Assembly: GCA_963714055.1 (NCBI GenBank)
Contig: OY970227.1
Coordinates: forward strand, 1,364,001 to 1,428,000
Direction of reading: 5' to 3'
DNA length: 64,000 nt
Origin: JACDBE01 sp963714055
GTDB lineage: Bacteria; Actinomycetota; Acidimicrobiia; Spongiisociales; UBA5794
Of the stretch, positions 27,755 to 36,846 are shown one piece after another. Below the pieces are notes generated by a model, which did not search any database, was not told the DNA's origin, and saw nothing but the letters and a program-made list of their open reading frames with translations. Every line of letters begins with the position of its first letter. The first letter of the stretch is position 1. The position numbers and the translations under genes are program-made.

Positions 27755-29944
27755 TCAGTCGAGGCTGCGGTCGGCGAGGAGGGTGGCGATGTCCATCACC
27801 TTCACGTCCTCGTCGGCGCCGAGCTCCTTGATCCCGTCGTCCATCATCACGAAGCAGAACGGGCAACCGGTGGCGACGACATCGGCCCCGGTGGCGATCG
27901 CCTCCTCGCTGCGCTCGATATTGACCTTCTTGCCGGTTTGCTCCTCCATCCACATCCGTCCGCCGCCGGCTCCGCAGCAGAACGACCGGGTGCCGTTGCG
28001 GGGCATCTCCACCCGGGCGCCCACCGAGTCGATGACCGAGCGGGGGGCGACGAACACGTCGTTGTGGCGTCCCAGGTAGCAGGGGTCGTGGAAGGTGACC
28101 GTCTCGCCGTTGGCGCGCGGTGTGATCCGGCCGTCGTCGACCAGCGACATGAGCAGCTCGCTGTGGTGGATGACCTCGTAGTCGCCGCCGAACTGGGGGT
28201 ACTCGTTGCCCAGCGTGTTGAAGCAGTGGGGGCACTGGGTGATGATCTTGGTGATCCCCAGGTCGTTGAGCGTCTCGATGTTCTGCAGCGCCAACCCCTG
28301 GAACACGTACTCGTTGCCGGTGCGACGCGCCGGGTCGCCGGTGCACAGCTCGCGGGGGCCGAGGATGGCGAAGTCGACCCCTGCCTGGTGGAGCAGCCGG
28401 GCGGTGGAGAGAGTGACCTTGCGGTTGCGGTCGTCGAACGAGCCGGCACAGCCCACCCAGTAGAGGTACTCGGCTTCGACCCCGGGCTCGCCGAGCACCT
28501 TGACCGGGAAGTCGAGCTGGTCGGTCCAGTCGCCCCGTGAGCCCTGCGACATGCCGTAGACGTTGGCCGAGTTCTCCAGCGAGATGTACGCCTTGCCGAG
28601 CTCGGACGGGAAGTCCGACTCCATCAGCGACAGGTACCGGCGCATGTCGAGGATCTTGTCGAGGATCTCGATGTTCACCGGGCAGATCTCGTCACACGCC
28701 CGGCACGTCGTGCACGCCCACACCTCGTCGGCGGTGATGCGCTCGAACACCGACTCGGAGCTGACGGTGAGCGCGCCGTCGACGCCCACCGGCGGGCTGA
28801 GCGGGTCGGCGGCGGTCGCCGCGGCGACTTCCCCCAGCTTGAGCACGATCTCCCTGGGGTCGAGCGGCTTGCCGGTGATGTTCGCCGGGCACACCGAGGT
28901 GCATCGGCCGCAGACGGTGCAGGCGTCGGTGTCGAGGAGCTGCTTCCAGGTGAACTCGCCCACCAGGTTGGCGCCGACGCTCTCCAGCTCGCCCGACTCC
29001 ATCGCCTCCATGAGGTTGGGGACCTCCCGCATCGCCCCCTTGGGGCGCTCCCGGGGCGACAGGTACATGTTCACCGGCGAGGTGATCATGTGCCGCAGCT
29101 TGGTGGTGGGGAGGACGAGGAGGAAGGCGACGAAGGTGAGCACGTGGAACACCCACAGCCCCTGGTGCAGCCCTGCCGCCGAGCCCTCCGGGACCAGGTA
29201 GCTGAGCGGGTAGCCGACGAACGACCAGGTCTCGAAGTCGGGTCGGCCTTCGAGCGCGATGCGGGCCGCCTCGACGGCCAGGCCGCCGAGCCCGATCAGG
29301 GCCAGGGTGAGGAGGATGAGGCCGTCCTCGGGCCTGGTCTTCGACCTGAGCCGCCACGGGCGGGTGCCGTACCGGCGCAGCGCCGCCCAGCCCAGCCCGC
29401 CGAGGAACACCAGGGCGAACAGGTCGAGGACGAACGAGTAGCCCTCGTAGAACCCGCCTTCGAGGAACTTGAGGTCGGCGGGCAGGATGTGGTCGATCTC
29501 CAGCGTGACGGTCCCGGCGAACAACACGAGGAAGCCGAAGTAGATGGCACTGTGCATCAGCCCGGCGCCGGGGTCGCGGAGCAGGGTGCGCATCGACAGG
29601 CCGCGGCGCAGCTCGTGGAGACGGCGCTTGAGCATCCGGCTACGGTCGTCGGCCGCACCCCGCTGCCAGTTTCGGGCCCGGTCGGCGAACAACAGCACGG
29701 ACACGAACGCCGCCGAAGCCACCACCACGTAGAAGGCGGCGACCACCAGCCCGGGTATGTTCCCGAACACCACCCGACCGATGTCGGGGACGTTCTCCTC
29801 CGGCAGCGAGCCGAGCCACCACGAGGCGAGGATCCCGACGGCTATGACGACACCGAGGGCGGTCACCCAGCCCCATACCGCCCTGCCGGCCGGCGGCGGG
29901 CTGCCGTCGTCGACCTGCGGCGGATCGGTCCTGGTCGCCGTCAC
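27755..29944 (-). CDS. Membrane iron-sulfur quinone oxidoreductase, EtfD/heterodisulfide reductase type
   Basis: 729 residues. The N-terminal half has about six membrane helices that include the heme-binding region (HQGLWVFHVLTF). Two ferredoxin motifs follow, CTVCGRCTSVCP and CTTCRACDEICP, each for one [4Fe-4S] cluster. The C-terminal half has two CCG-type domains (CPHCFNTLG, CCGAGGGRMW, CPFCFVMM). Related to mycobacterial Rv0338c (EtfD), which passes electrons from electron-transferring flavoprotein to menaquinone in fatty-acid oxidation. No ETF genes lie in the window. GTG at 29944 follows AGGAG. Confidence 0.88.
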   Translation of the reverse strand: MTATRTDPPQVDDGSPPPAGRAVWGWVTALGVVIAVGILASWWLGSLPEENVPDIGRVVFGNIPGLVVAAFYVVVASAAFVSVLLFADRARNWQRGAADDRSRMLKRRLHELRRGLSMRTLLRDPGAGLMHSAIYFGFLVLFAGTVTLEIDHILPADLKFLEGGFYEGYSFVLDLFALVFLGGLGWAALRRYGTRPWRLRSKTRPEDGLILLTLALIGLGGLAVEAARIALEGRPDFETWSFVGYPLSYLVPEGSAAGLHQGLWVFHVLTFVAFLLVLPTTKLRHMITSPVNMYLSPRERPKGAMREVPNLMEAMESGELESVGANLVGEFTWKQLLDTDACTVCGRCTSVCPANITGKPLDPREIVLKLGEVAAATAADPLSPPVGVDGALTVSSESVFERITADEVWACTTCRACDEICPVNIEILDKILDMRRYLSLMESDFPSELGKAYISLENSANVYGMSQGSRGDWTDQLDFPVKVLGEPGVEAEYLYWVGCAGSFDDRNRKVTLSTARLLHQAGVDFAILGPRELCTGDPARRTGNEYVFQGLALQNIETLNDLGITKIITQCPHCFNTLGNEYPQFGGDYEVIHHSELLMSLVDDGRITPRANGETVTFHDPCYLGRHNDVFVAPRSVIDSVGARVEMPRNGTRSFCCGAGGGRMWMEEQTGKKVNIERSEEAIATGADVVATGCPFCFVMMDDGIKELGADEDVKVMDIATLLADRSLD

Positions 29945-30021
29945 CCGGATCTCCTCTCGCCCCCGTTGCGCGGCGAGTGTACCGACCGGTGGCCGGACGT
30001 CCCGGAAGTAGGGTGACCGCC

Positions 30022-30222
30022 ATGGACGACGGCGACCCCCAGCTCATCGAGTCGCCGGTCGAACGCCAGATACGCCAGGCGATGGAACGGGGCGAGTTCG
30101 ACGACCTGCCCGGTGCCGGCAAGCCGATCCCCGGGGCGGGCCAACCGGACGACCCGCTGTGGTGGGTCAAGGCGTGGCTGCAGAGGGAACGATTGGGCCC
30201 CGTGGATCGCCACCGCGCCTGA
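30022..30222 (+). CDS. DnaJ-associated DUF1992 domain protein
   Basis: 66 residues. IESPVERQIRQAMERGEFDDLPGAGKPI is the DUF1992 core found alone in bacteria and at the N-terminus of DNAJC28. Function is not established. ATG at 30022 is 7 bases after TAGGGT (30009-30014), so the gene is leaderless. Its TGA shares a base with the next ATG (TGATG), so translation of the two is coupled. Confidence 0.85.
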   Translation: MDDGDPQLIESPVERQIRQAMERGEFDDLPGAGKPIPGAGQPDDPLWWVKAWLQRERLGPVDRHRA

Positions 30223-30602
30223 TGGCCCATCCCCGGATGTACGAAGACGAGGACCCGTACCTCACCGAGCTGCGGGATGCCTGCCTGTCGTTCCCCGAGG
30301 CGACCGAGGTCGAGGCATGGGGTCGGCCGACGTTCCGAGCCGGCAAGAAGATGTTCGCCGTGTTCGAGGGCAACGACGAGCACCCGTACGCACTGGTGTT
30401 CAAGCCCGAGGCGGACGAACGTCCGGCGCTGCTCGGCGACCCCCGTTTCTACGTCCCGCCGTACTTCGGCCCGTACGGATGGCTGGCGCTCGACTTCACC
30501 GCCGGCGACGTCGACTGGGACGAGGTGGCCGAGCTGCTCGACGGCTCGTACCGGCAGGTGGCGTTGAAGCGGATGCTCCGCATCCTCGACGACGGCAGCT
30601 GA
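30222..30602 (+). CDS. MmcQ/YjbR-family protein
   Basis: 126 residues of the CyaY-like MmcQ/YjbR fold: LSFPEATEVEAWGRPTFRAGKKMFAVFE, YALVFKPE and GWLALDF are family landmarks. These proteins are often DNA-binding-like folds of unknown role. Start ATG at 30222 overlaps the stop of the DUF1992 gene. The membrane protein gene converges and ends 12 bases downstream. Confidence 0.85.
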   Translation: MAHPRMYEDEDPYLTELRDACLSFPEATEVEAWGRPTFRAGKKMFAVFEGNDEHPYALVFKPEADERPALLGDPRFYVPPYFGPYGWLALDFTAGDVDWDEVAELLDGSYRQVALKRMLRILDDGS

Positions 30603-30614
30603 CGACTCCGCTCC

Positions 30615-31229
30615 TCAATCGACGTCGGTCGCTGCCGCTCGGAAGGCCCAGGCGACCACCAGGTAGGCGGTGAGGAGGTGCCACACGGCGTGCGCCTGCA
30701 GCATCGAGCCGGGATCGCACAGCGGGCTGCCGGTGCGCCCGGCGAGCCAGGCGAGACCGGCGACGACGGCGACGGCGAGCAGCGGGCCGGTCCACACCGC
30801 CGGCGCTCCCCTCCTTCGGGCGATCACCTCGCTGACGGCGACGGTTACCAGCGCCAGCGCCGCCACCAGCGAGCCCGCCCCGCGGTACCAGGGCCAGGCT
30901 GCCGCACCCACGAGGGTCGCCGAAACGGATCCGGCGACGGCACCATCGACCGCCCGGTCGCCCAGCCGGCCAAAGTGCCAGCCGGCCACGTACCCGACCA
31001 TGGCGAGCAACGCCAGGTCGTGGACCAGGACCGCCCCGTCGCCGCCGGCGCCGTGCGACAGGATGCTGCCGGCACCTTCGAGGGCGACGGCGGCGGCCAA
31101 GACCAACGAGTGGCGAGGGAGCCGCCCGGCGATCGTCCCCCATACCAGTGTCCCGGCGGCGAAGAGGTAGCCGGCAGCAGAGACTGCGTTGGCGCTCCAC
31201 CAGCCGATGGCGGCGCAGTCCCCGCTCAT
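30615..31229 (-). CDS. Seven-helix CREST-type membrane hydrolase-like protein
   Basis: 204 residues with about seven membrane helices. SILSHGAGGDGAVLVHDLALL and the C-terminal LQAHAVWHLLTA carry the Ser, Asp and His pattern of the CREST superfamily (alkaline ceramidase, PAQR, TMEM8), where the His residues bind Zn. A lipid amide hydrolase activity is the family expectation, not shown. ATG at 31229. Only a short gap of 80 bases separates it from pspA upstream on the same strand. Confidence 0.65.
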   Translation of the reverse strand: MSGDCAAIGWWSANAVSAAGYLFAAGTLVWGTIAGRLPRHSLVLAAAVALEGAGSILSHGAGGDGAVLVHDLALLAMVGYVAGWHFGRLGDRAVDGAVAGSVSATLVGAAAWPWYRGAGSLVAALALVTVAVSEVIARRRGAPAVWTGPLLAVAVVAGLAWLAGRTGSPLCDPGSMLQAHAVWHLLTAYLVVAWAFRAAATDVD

Positions 31230-31309
31230 CGACTCAGTCGCCGGGAGTGCGGCCGGACCGCACCGGCGGGGTCACCGGTCCGGGATCGATGTCGCCTCGC
31301 AGCCGATGC

Positions 31310-32095
31310 TCAGCTGGTCCCAGCGGTGGGGTCGGCGGTGGGCGGGGCCGGCTCCGCCGCCGGAGCCGACGGCGCCGCGCCCAGGCCCAGCTCGCTGCGC
31401 AGCTCCTGGAGCTTGGCGTCCGCCTGCACCGTGTTGATCGCCTCGCGCAGCTCGGCCTCGGCGCCTGCGGGGGTCGCCTCGTGGATCTCCGCCTTGGCCA
31501 TCGCCTCGGCCTTGCGGGCCTCGATCTTCTGCTCGACCTTCTCCAGCGACGGCGCGTCGTAGTCCATCGTGTTTGACAGGGCGTCGACCGCGCTGTTCAC
31601 CGACTCCTGCATCTTGGCCGCCTCGAGCGAGCCGAGCAGTTCCATGCGCCTCGCCGCCAGCTCGGCGACCCTGGTGGCGTTCTGCTGCACCGCCTCCTTG
31701 GCCTTGTCCGCCTGGGTGCGGGCGGTCTCGTACTGGACCTTCAGCGTGTTGAGGTTGTTCTCGGCCGCCTGGAGCTTCATCGCCATCGCCTGGGCGGTGC
31801 GGTTCCACTTCTCGGTGCCTTCCATGTCGCCCGCCTGGGTGGCGGCGTCGGCCTTGAGCAGCGCTTGCTTGGCCATCTCCCTGGCCTCACCCACGTCGTC
31901 GGCGGCCTTCCCCATGCGCGACTCGAGCTGGGTGCGGTGGGCAACGACCTTGGCAGCCTGGTTGCGCAGCGCCTGGTCCCGCTTCTGGGCTTCGCTGATC
32001 GCCTGCTCGATCTCGATCTCCGGGTTCATCGCGCTCTCCGCCGTGCTCTTGAAGAGCTGGGTGATGTAGCCCCAGAGTCGCTTGAAGAAGCCCAT
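31310..32095 (-). CDS. pspA: PspA/IM30-family membrane-stress protein
   Basis: 261 residues. Almost entirely coiled-coil: FFKRLWGYITQLF amphipathic N-terminal helix that binds membranes, then long helices (AISEAQKRDQALRNQAAKVV, AAENNLNTLKVQYETARTQADKA). An Ala/Pro tail ends the protein. ESCRT-III-like PspA proteins form rods that protect stressed membranes. ATG at 32095 is preceded by GGAAGGA. No pspBC or RsbW-type partner is adjacent. Confidence 0.9.
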   Translation of the reverse strand: MGFFKRLWGYITQLFKSTAESAMNPEIEIEQAISEAQKRDQALRNQAAKVVAHRTQLESRMGKAADDVGEAREMAKQALLKADAATQAGDMEGTEKWNRTAQAMAMKLQAAENNLNTLKVQYETARTQADKAKEAVQQNATRVAELAARRMELLGSLEAAKMQESVNSAVDALSNTMDYDAPSLEKVEQKIEARKAEAMAKAEIHEATPAGAEAELREAINTVQADAKLQELRSELGLGAAPSAPAAEPAPPTADPTAGTS

Positions 32096-32219
32096 GTCGT
32101 CCTTCCCTGGTCGTTTGCGCCTTTCGCCCCGGACTCTAGCCAAGGCCCCGATCCCGTCGGATGGGTAGCCTCACGCCGGTGCCTTGCTCCGCTGCCAGGC
32201 CGCTGAGGGTGGTAGGTCG

Positions 32220-33134
32220 ATGATCGTGGTCGCCGGTGAGGCGTTGATCGATCTCACCGCCGACGGCGACGGCCGCTACACCGCCCACCCGGGCGGTGGG
32301 CCGGCCAACACCGCGGTGGCTCTGGGACGGCTCGGCGTCCCTGTGGGCTTCCTCGGCGGGGTCAGCAGGGATCGCTTCGGCGGGCTCATCCGCGACCGCT
32401 TCACCGAGGCGGGCGTCGACCTCCGCCTCGTCGTCGACACCGATGCTCCAACGACCCTTGCGGTGGCCGCGCTCGACGACTCGGGGACGGCCACGTACAG
32501 CTTCTACCTCGACGGCACCTCGGCAGGTGCGATGTCCGCCGACCGGGTGCCGGTCACCCTCTCCGCGGACGTCGCCGGCGTGTGGTGCGGCACCCTGGGA
32601 CTGGTGATCGAGCCCACCGCCACCACCCTGGTCGACCTGGTGGGACGCCACGCCACTCGGATCGTGGTCGGCGTCGATCCCAACCTGCGCCCCACCGCCG
32701 TTGCCGACCTCCCTACCCACCTCGGTCGCCTGACCGGGGTGATGGCCGCCGCCGACATCGTGAAGCTGAGCGTCGACGATGCCGAAGTGATGCGCCCTGG
32801 CGCCGACCCGACGGACACCGCCGCCTGGGTACACGGCCTCGGCGTACCGCTGGTACTGCTCACCAGGGGCGGCGCAGGGGTCACCTCGCTCACGGGGGAC
32901 GCCATGTTGGACCTGCCCGTGCCCGAGGTCCCGGTGGTCGACACCATCGGCGCCGGCGACGCCTACGCCGCCGGGATCCTGGCCGGGCTGCACGACCGCC
33001 ACCTGCTCTCGAAGGAGGGCGTCGCCGCGCTCGGCGTCGAGGATCTCGAAGCGATCCACGGCTTCGCCGCCCAGGTTGCCGCGGTCACCGTCTCCCGGCC
33101 AGGAGCCGACCCCCCGTGGCGCCGCGACCTGTAG
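32220..33134 (+). CDS. PfkB-family sugar kinase (fructokinase-like)
   Basis: 304 residues. MIVVAGEALIDL opens the fold, GGGPANTAVALGRLG is the first PfkB signature and DTIGAGDAYAAGIL is the second, with the catalytic Asp. It phosphorylates a furanose sugar or related compound with ATP. ATG at 32220 gives the standard N-terminus; upstream TTG codons would add an unrelated stretch. A TAGCCT -10 box near 32166 fits a leader of about 40 bases. The convergent sugar ABC importer makes a sugar-use role likely. Confidence 0.9.
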   Translation: MIVVAGEALIDLTADGDGRYTAHPGGGPANTAVALGRLGVPVGFLGGVSRDRFGGLIRDRFTEAGVDLRLVVDTDAPTTLAVAALDDSGTATYSFYLDGTSAGAMSADRVPVTLSADVAGVWCGTLGLVIEPTATTLVDLVGRHATRIVVGVDPNLRPTAVADLPTHLGRLTGVMAAADIVKLSVDDAEVMRPGADPTDTAAWVHGLGVPLVLLTRGGAGVTSLTGDAMLDLPVPEVPVVDTIGAGDAYAAGILAGLHDRHLLSKEGVAALGVEDLEAIHGFAAQVAAVTVSRPGADPPWRRDL

Positions 33135-33146
33135 CGCTGGGCTCGA

Positions 33147-33944
33147 TCAGCCGTGGAGGTCGGTGAGCTCGGCCTGGGTCACCTCGCCAGGGAGCTTGCC
33201 GATGATGATCATGGCGAGGACCTCGTCGCTGGTGACGTCGTCCTTGTTCACCGTCCCGACCAGACGGCCCTGCAGCATGACGCTGATCCGGTCGGCGAGG
33301 TCGAACACGTCGTGGATGTCGTGGCTGATCATGATGATGCCCAGCCCCTCGGCCTTCAGCTGGCGGATGAGGGCACGGACCTGCTCGGTCTCAGCCGGGC
33401 CGAGGGCGGCCGTCGGCTCGTCCATGATCAGGATACGGGCGTTGAAGTGGACCGCCCGGGCGATGGCCACCGACTGTCGCTGGCCGCCCGAGAGTGAGCT
33501 CACCGGCGCCATGAAGTTGAGGAACTTGGGATTGAGGCGCTTCATCACCTTGCGGGTTGCGTCCTCCATCGCCGAGTCGTCGATCACGCCCCACCGGTTG
33601 ACCAGCTCCCGACCGAGGAACATGTTCCCGGGGGCGTCGATGTTGTCGGCCAGCGCCAGCGTCTGGTAGATGGTCTCGATGCCGAGCGCCTTGGCATCGC
33701 GGGGCGAGGTGATGGTCACCGGCTCCCCATCGACGAAGATCTCGCCCGAGTCGGCCTTCTGCGCTCCCGACAGGGTCTTGATGAGCGTGGACTTGCCCGC
33801 CCCGTTCCCGCCGACCAGCGCGTGGATCTCGCCCGGATGGAGGTCGATCGACACGTCCTCGACGGCGTGCACCCCGCCGAAGCTGACGTACATGTTCCGC
33901 ATCTCGACGAGCGGCGCCGGCGTCGACGCGGTTTCAGCGACCAC
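33147..33944 (-). CDS. Sugar ABC importer ATPase, single-domain
   Basis: 265 residues. Walker A GGNGAGKST, signature LSGGQRQSVAIARA, Walker B ILIMDEPTAAL and the switch SHDIHDV. It is a single-domain version of the ribose/xylose importer ATPase; the usual RbsA has two domains, so this importer would use a homodimer as in GguA-short or FrcA. GTG at 33944 follows GGAGG. It starts 3 bases after the permease stop and is the last gene of the operon. Confidence 0.92.
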   Translation of the reverse strand: MVAETASTPAPLVEMRNMYVSFGGVHAVEDVSIDLHPGEIHALVGGNGAGKSTLIKTLSGAQKADSGEIFVDGEPVTITSPRDAKALGIETIYQTLALADNIDAPGNMFLGRELVNRWGVIDDSAMEDATRKVMKRLNPKFLNFMAPVSSLSGGQRQSVAIARAVHFNARILIMDEPTAALGPAETEQVRALIRQLKAEGLGIIMISHDIHDVFDLADRISVMLQGRLVGTVNKDDVTSDEVLAMIIIGKLPGEVTQAELTDLHG

Positions 33945-33947
33945 GGC

Positions 33948-35261
33948 TCACCTCCGGTTCCTCCGGGCGAGGCTGTCGATGCCGACGGCGAGCACGAGCA
34001 CCGCACCGACGACGATGTCCTGGAGGGGAGCGTCGACCCCGAGGAGCACCATGCCCGACTGGAGCGACTGCATGATGAGCGCGCCGAGCACCGCCCCCGA
34101 GATGGTCCCGACACCGCCGGTGAGCGAGGTGCCGCCGATGACGGCGGCGGCGATCACGTACAGCTCGGAAGTCGTCCCCAGCGAGCTGACCGCGGCGTTG
34201 AGGCGAGCGATCGACACCGCGGCGGCGACGCCGACCAGGAGGCCCATGACCGCGAAGGTCTTGACGACGGTGGCCCCCGATTTCACACCGGCCAGGTTGG
34301 CGGCCTCCGGGTTGCCCCCGATGGCGAAGACGTAGCGACCGAACCGGAGCCGGGTGGCGACGAACGTCATCACCAGAGCGACGCCGATGAGGATCAGGAC
34401 CGGGATGGGCAGCCCGAGCGAGATCTGCAACCCGCCCGGCGGCCAGGCGATCCCGTTCTCCTCGGCGTACCGCCGCGCCAGGTTCTCCGGCAGGTAGTAG
34501 CTGTTCGACACCCAAACGGCGGCGATGATCGCTCCGCAGCTGACCGCCCCGATGGCGACGTCGGCCCACATCGGGCGGAGCGTGAAGTCGTACCTTCGCC
34601 GCTTCCTGCGGCCGTTCACCAGCAGGGCGATCACGGCGGCACAGGCGGCGATACCGAACACCCAGCTCCACGTCGCCCCGATGGCGCCCCGGGCGCCGCC
34701 GCCCAGCCGCTGGAAGGTCTGGTCCATCGGAGCGATGGTCTGGCCGCTGGCCGAGGCCCACGCCACGCCACGCCACACCAGCAGCCCGCCCAGGGTGACG
34801 ATGAACGATGGGATGCGCCCGAAGGCGACCAAGAACCCTTGGAAGGCACCGATGAGCGCCCCGAGCAGGAGCCCTCCGGCCACGGTGACGATCCAGGTGA
34901 GCGGGTGGTCGAACCCCCACAGGTCGGGGAGCCACTCGGCCTGGGCGAGCGCCATGACCATGCCGACCACGGCGAGCACCGACCCCACCGACAGGTCGAT
35001 GTTGCGGGTGACGATGACCAGCACCATCCCGGTGGCCATGATGCCCACCGAGGCGGTCTGCACCGACAGGTTCCACAGGTTCCGTGCGGTGAGGAACGTC
35101 CCACCCGAGAGGATGTGGAAGCCGACCCAGATGATGGCCAGCGCCACCAGCATCCCGAGCAGCCGGGTGTCCACCTCGGTGGCACGGAGCAACGAGCCGG
35201 CGGAGCGGATCTCCCGCGGCTCGTCCACGTCGCTCATCGGGCCGCTCAGCGCTTCAGCCAT
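33948..35261 (-). CDS. Sugar ABC importer permease (RbsC/XylH type)
   Basis: 437 residues with ten or more helices. Landmarks: LWNLSVQTASVGIMATGMVLVIVTRNIDLSVGS (only part matters: MVLVIVTRNIDLSVGS), GAFQGFLVAFGRIPSFIVTLGG, and FAIGGNPEAANLAGV near the C-terminus. A longer polar loop around residues 225-265 is inserted, as in XylH. ATG at 35261 follows GGAAGGGAGG. A strong hairpin lies between the binding-protein gene and this one. Confidence 0.92.
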   Translation of the reverse strand: MAEALSGPMSDVDEPREIRSAGSLLRATEVDTRLLGMLVALAIIWVGFHILSGGTFLTARNLWNLSVQTASVGIMATGMVLVIVTRNIDLSVGSVLAVVGMVMALAQAEWLPDLWGFDHPLTWIVTVAGGLLLGALIGAFQGFLVAFGRIPSFIVTLGGLLVWRGVAWASASGQTIAPMDQTFQRLGGGARGAIGATWSWVFGIAACAAVIALLVNGRRKRRRYDFTLRPMWADVAIGAVSCGAIIAAVWVSNSYYLPENLARRYAEENGIAWPPGGLQISLGLPIPVLILIGVALVMTFVATRLRFGRYVFAIGGNPEAANLAGVKSGATVVKTFAVMGLLVGVAAAVSIARLNAAVSSLGTTSELYVIAAAVIGGTSLTGGVGTISGAVLGALIMQSLQSGMVLLGVDAPLQDIVVGAVLVLAVGIDSLARRNRR

Positions 35262-35289
35262 CGCCTCCCTTCCGGCAGGGCGAGACGGT

Positions 35290-35323
35290 GCGCCACGCCC
35301 ACGGTCACCCGTGGGCGTGGCGC
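35290..35323 (-). terminator. Intercistronic hairpin between sugar-binding protein and permease genes
   Basis: Perfect 15-bp stem GCGCCACGCCCACGG / CCGTGGGCGTGGCGC with a 4-base loop, extended by a further 4 pairs after a 2-base mismatch. It follows the binding-protein stop on the minus strand and precedes the permease start, as at 17178-17203. It probably attenuates transcription so that binding protein is made in excess. Confidence 0.8.
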
Positions 35324-35353
35324 CTCGTCTGGTTCAGTTCATGTCCGCGGTCG

Positions 35354-36539
35354 TCAGCCGCAGACGTCCACCGTCCCCGCGGTGACTCCCTGACAGACCT
35401 CCTCGACGGTGATCCACCCGGCGTCGACCGGGACGTTCAGGTTCTCCTGGGTGATCGGCAGCGGCGTCAGGATGACCGAGTAGACGTCGACCCCGCCCGG
35501 GGTGGTGAACACCCCGGCGGCGGTACCGGATGCCGGCGCCGAGTCGCCGAGGTCGTCGGGGGCGGTCACGTCGGCCAGCTGCCGTTCCCTCGGCGAGCTG
35601 CACGGCGATCTCGCCGGCGGCCTGCCCGAGGGCGTAGGCGTTCTTCCACACCGACACCGTCTGCGTGCCGAGGGCCACCCGGTTGAGGGCGGCGGCGTCG
35701 CCGTCCTGGCCGGATACCGGCACCTGCCCGGCGAGACCCTGGGCCTCGAGGGCGGCGACGACGCCGCCGGCCATGCCGTCGTTGGAGGCAACCACGGCCT
35801 GGACGTCGTTGTCGTTGTCGGTCAGGAACTGCTCCATGTTGGTCTGGGCGATGGCCGGGTCCCAGTTGTCGGTGTAGGACTCGCCCACGTTGACGATGGC
35901 GCCGGAGTCGATCGACTCCTGGAGGATCTCCATCTGGCCACCGAACAGGAAGTCGGCGTTGGCGTCGGCCTGGTTGCCCTTGATGAAGACGTAGTTGCCC
36001 TCGGGCACCGCCTCGAGGATCGCCCTTGCCTGCATCCGGCCCACCTCGACGTTGTCGAACGTGAGGTAGAAGGCGCCCGGGTCCTCGATGAGCCGGTCGT
36101 AGGCGATCACCGGGATGCCCTGCTCGATGGCGCTCTGCACCGCCGGCAGGATGGCGGTGCCGTCCTGGGCGAGGATGATCAGGGCGTCGACGCCCTGGGA
36201 GATCAGGTTCTCCACGTCGGCGAGCTGCTGGTCGGCGGACGAACCGGCGTCCGTCGAGGTGTACTCGGCCCCGGCCGCCTCGAGCGCCGCCTGAATGGCC
36301 GGCTCGTCGGCCTTGGCCCACCGCTCCTCGTTGTAGTTGTTCCACGACACGCCGACGAGGAGGCCCTCGCCGCTGGCGTCAGTCCCCTCGGCGCCGCCTG
36401 TGGTATCGGCGCCGCCTGTGGTATCGGCGCCGGTGCCTTCGGCCCCGCCTGTGGTATCGGTGGAGTCGTCATCGCCTCCACACGCTGCGAGCACCACGGC
36501 CAGCACGGCCAGCAGTACCCAGAGTCGACGTCTGAACAT
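35354..36539 (-). CDS. Sugar ABC importer binding lipoprotein (frameshifted)
   Basis: About 394 residues. Signal peptide with lipobox Leu-Ala-Ala-Cys, Thr/Gly-rich linker (DTTGGAEG repeats), then a type I periplasmic binding domain: GVSWNNYNEERWAKADEPAI, QGVDALIILAQDGTAI, VIAYDRLIED, DGMAGGVVAALEAQG. The xylose-binding XylF family is the nearest. The frame breaks near 35582: minus strand ACG-G-CAGCTGGCC has one extra G, and removing it joins EGT to QLADVTAPDDLG and on to TVDVCG. Read as an assembly insertion. ATG at 36539 follows AAGGAGG. First gene of the importer operon. Confidence 0.9.
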
Positions 36540-36846
36540 GTTTCCTCCTTGACAAGCGCCACGAAGTGCGCAAGAGCCACAACGGTAGCCACTACCACAC
36601 CGGTCTCGCCCGCTGTGGTGCGGCCTCGCACGGGCAACTGCCCACGTCGACGGCCGCCGCCCCGGGGTGGGTCCCCGGACCGGCCGAGCTCCGAGCTTAC
36701 CGATCGAATGTTGGCGGCTGCAACAAATGGCTGGAGGAAGCGGTGCCCGGCCATACCGGCCGGCATCCTCACCGCAGCCGACCCATGTGGCACGTGGTCC
36801 GAGCGGTATGATCGACCCCCCAACAAACCGGACTCCTTCGTCCATC
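36540..36846. other. Regulatory region between sugar importer and divergent ROK gene
   Basis: 307 bases with promoters for both directions. For the ROK gene, TATGAT at 36805-36810 is the likely -10 box. TGTTG-N7-CAACA at 36709-36725 is an inverted repeat that could be an operator for the ROK protein. No gene is visible in it. The importer promoter itself cannot be placed with confidence. Confidence 0.55.
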
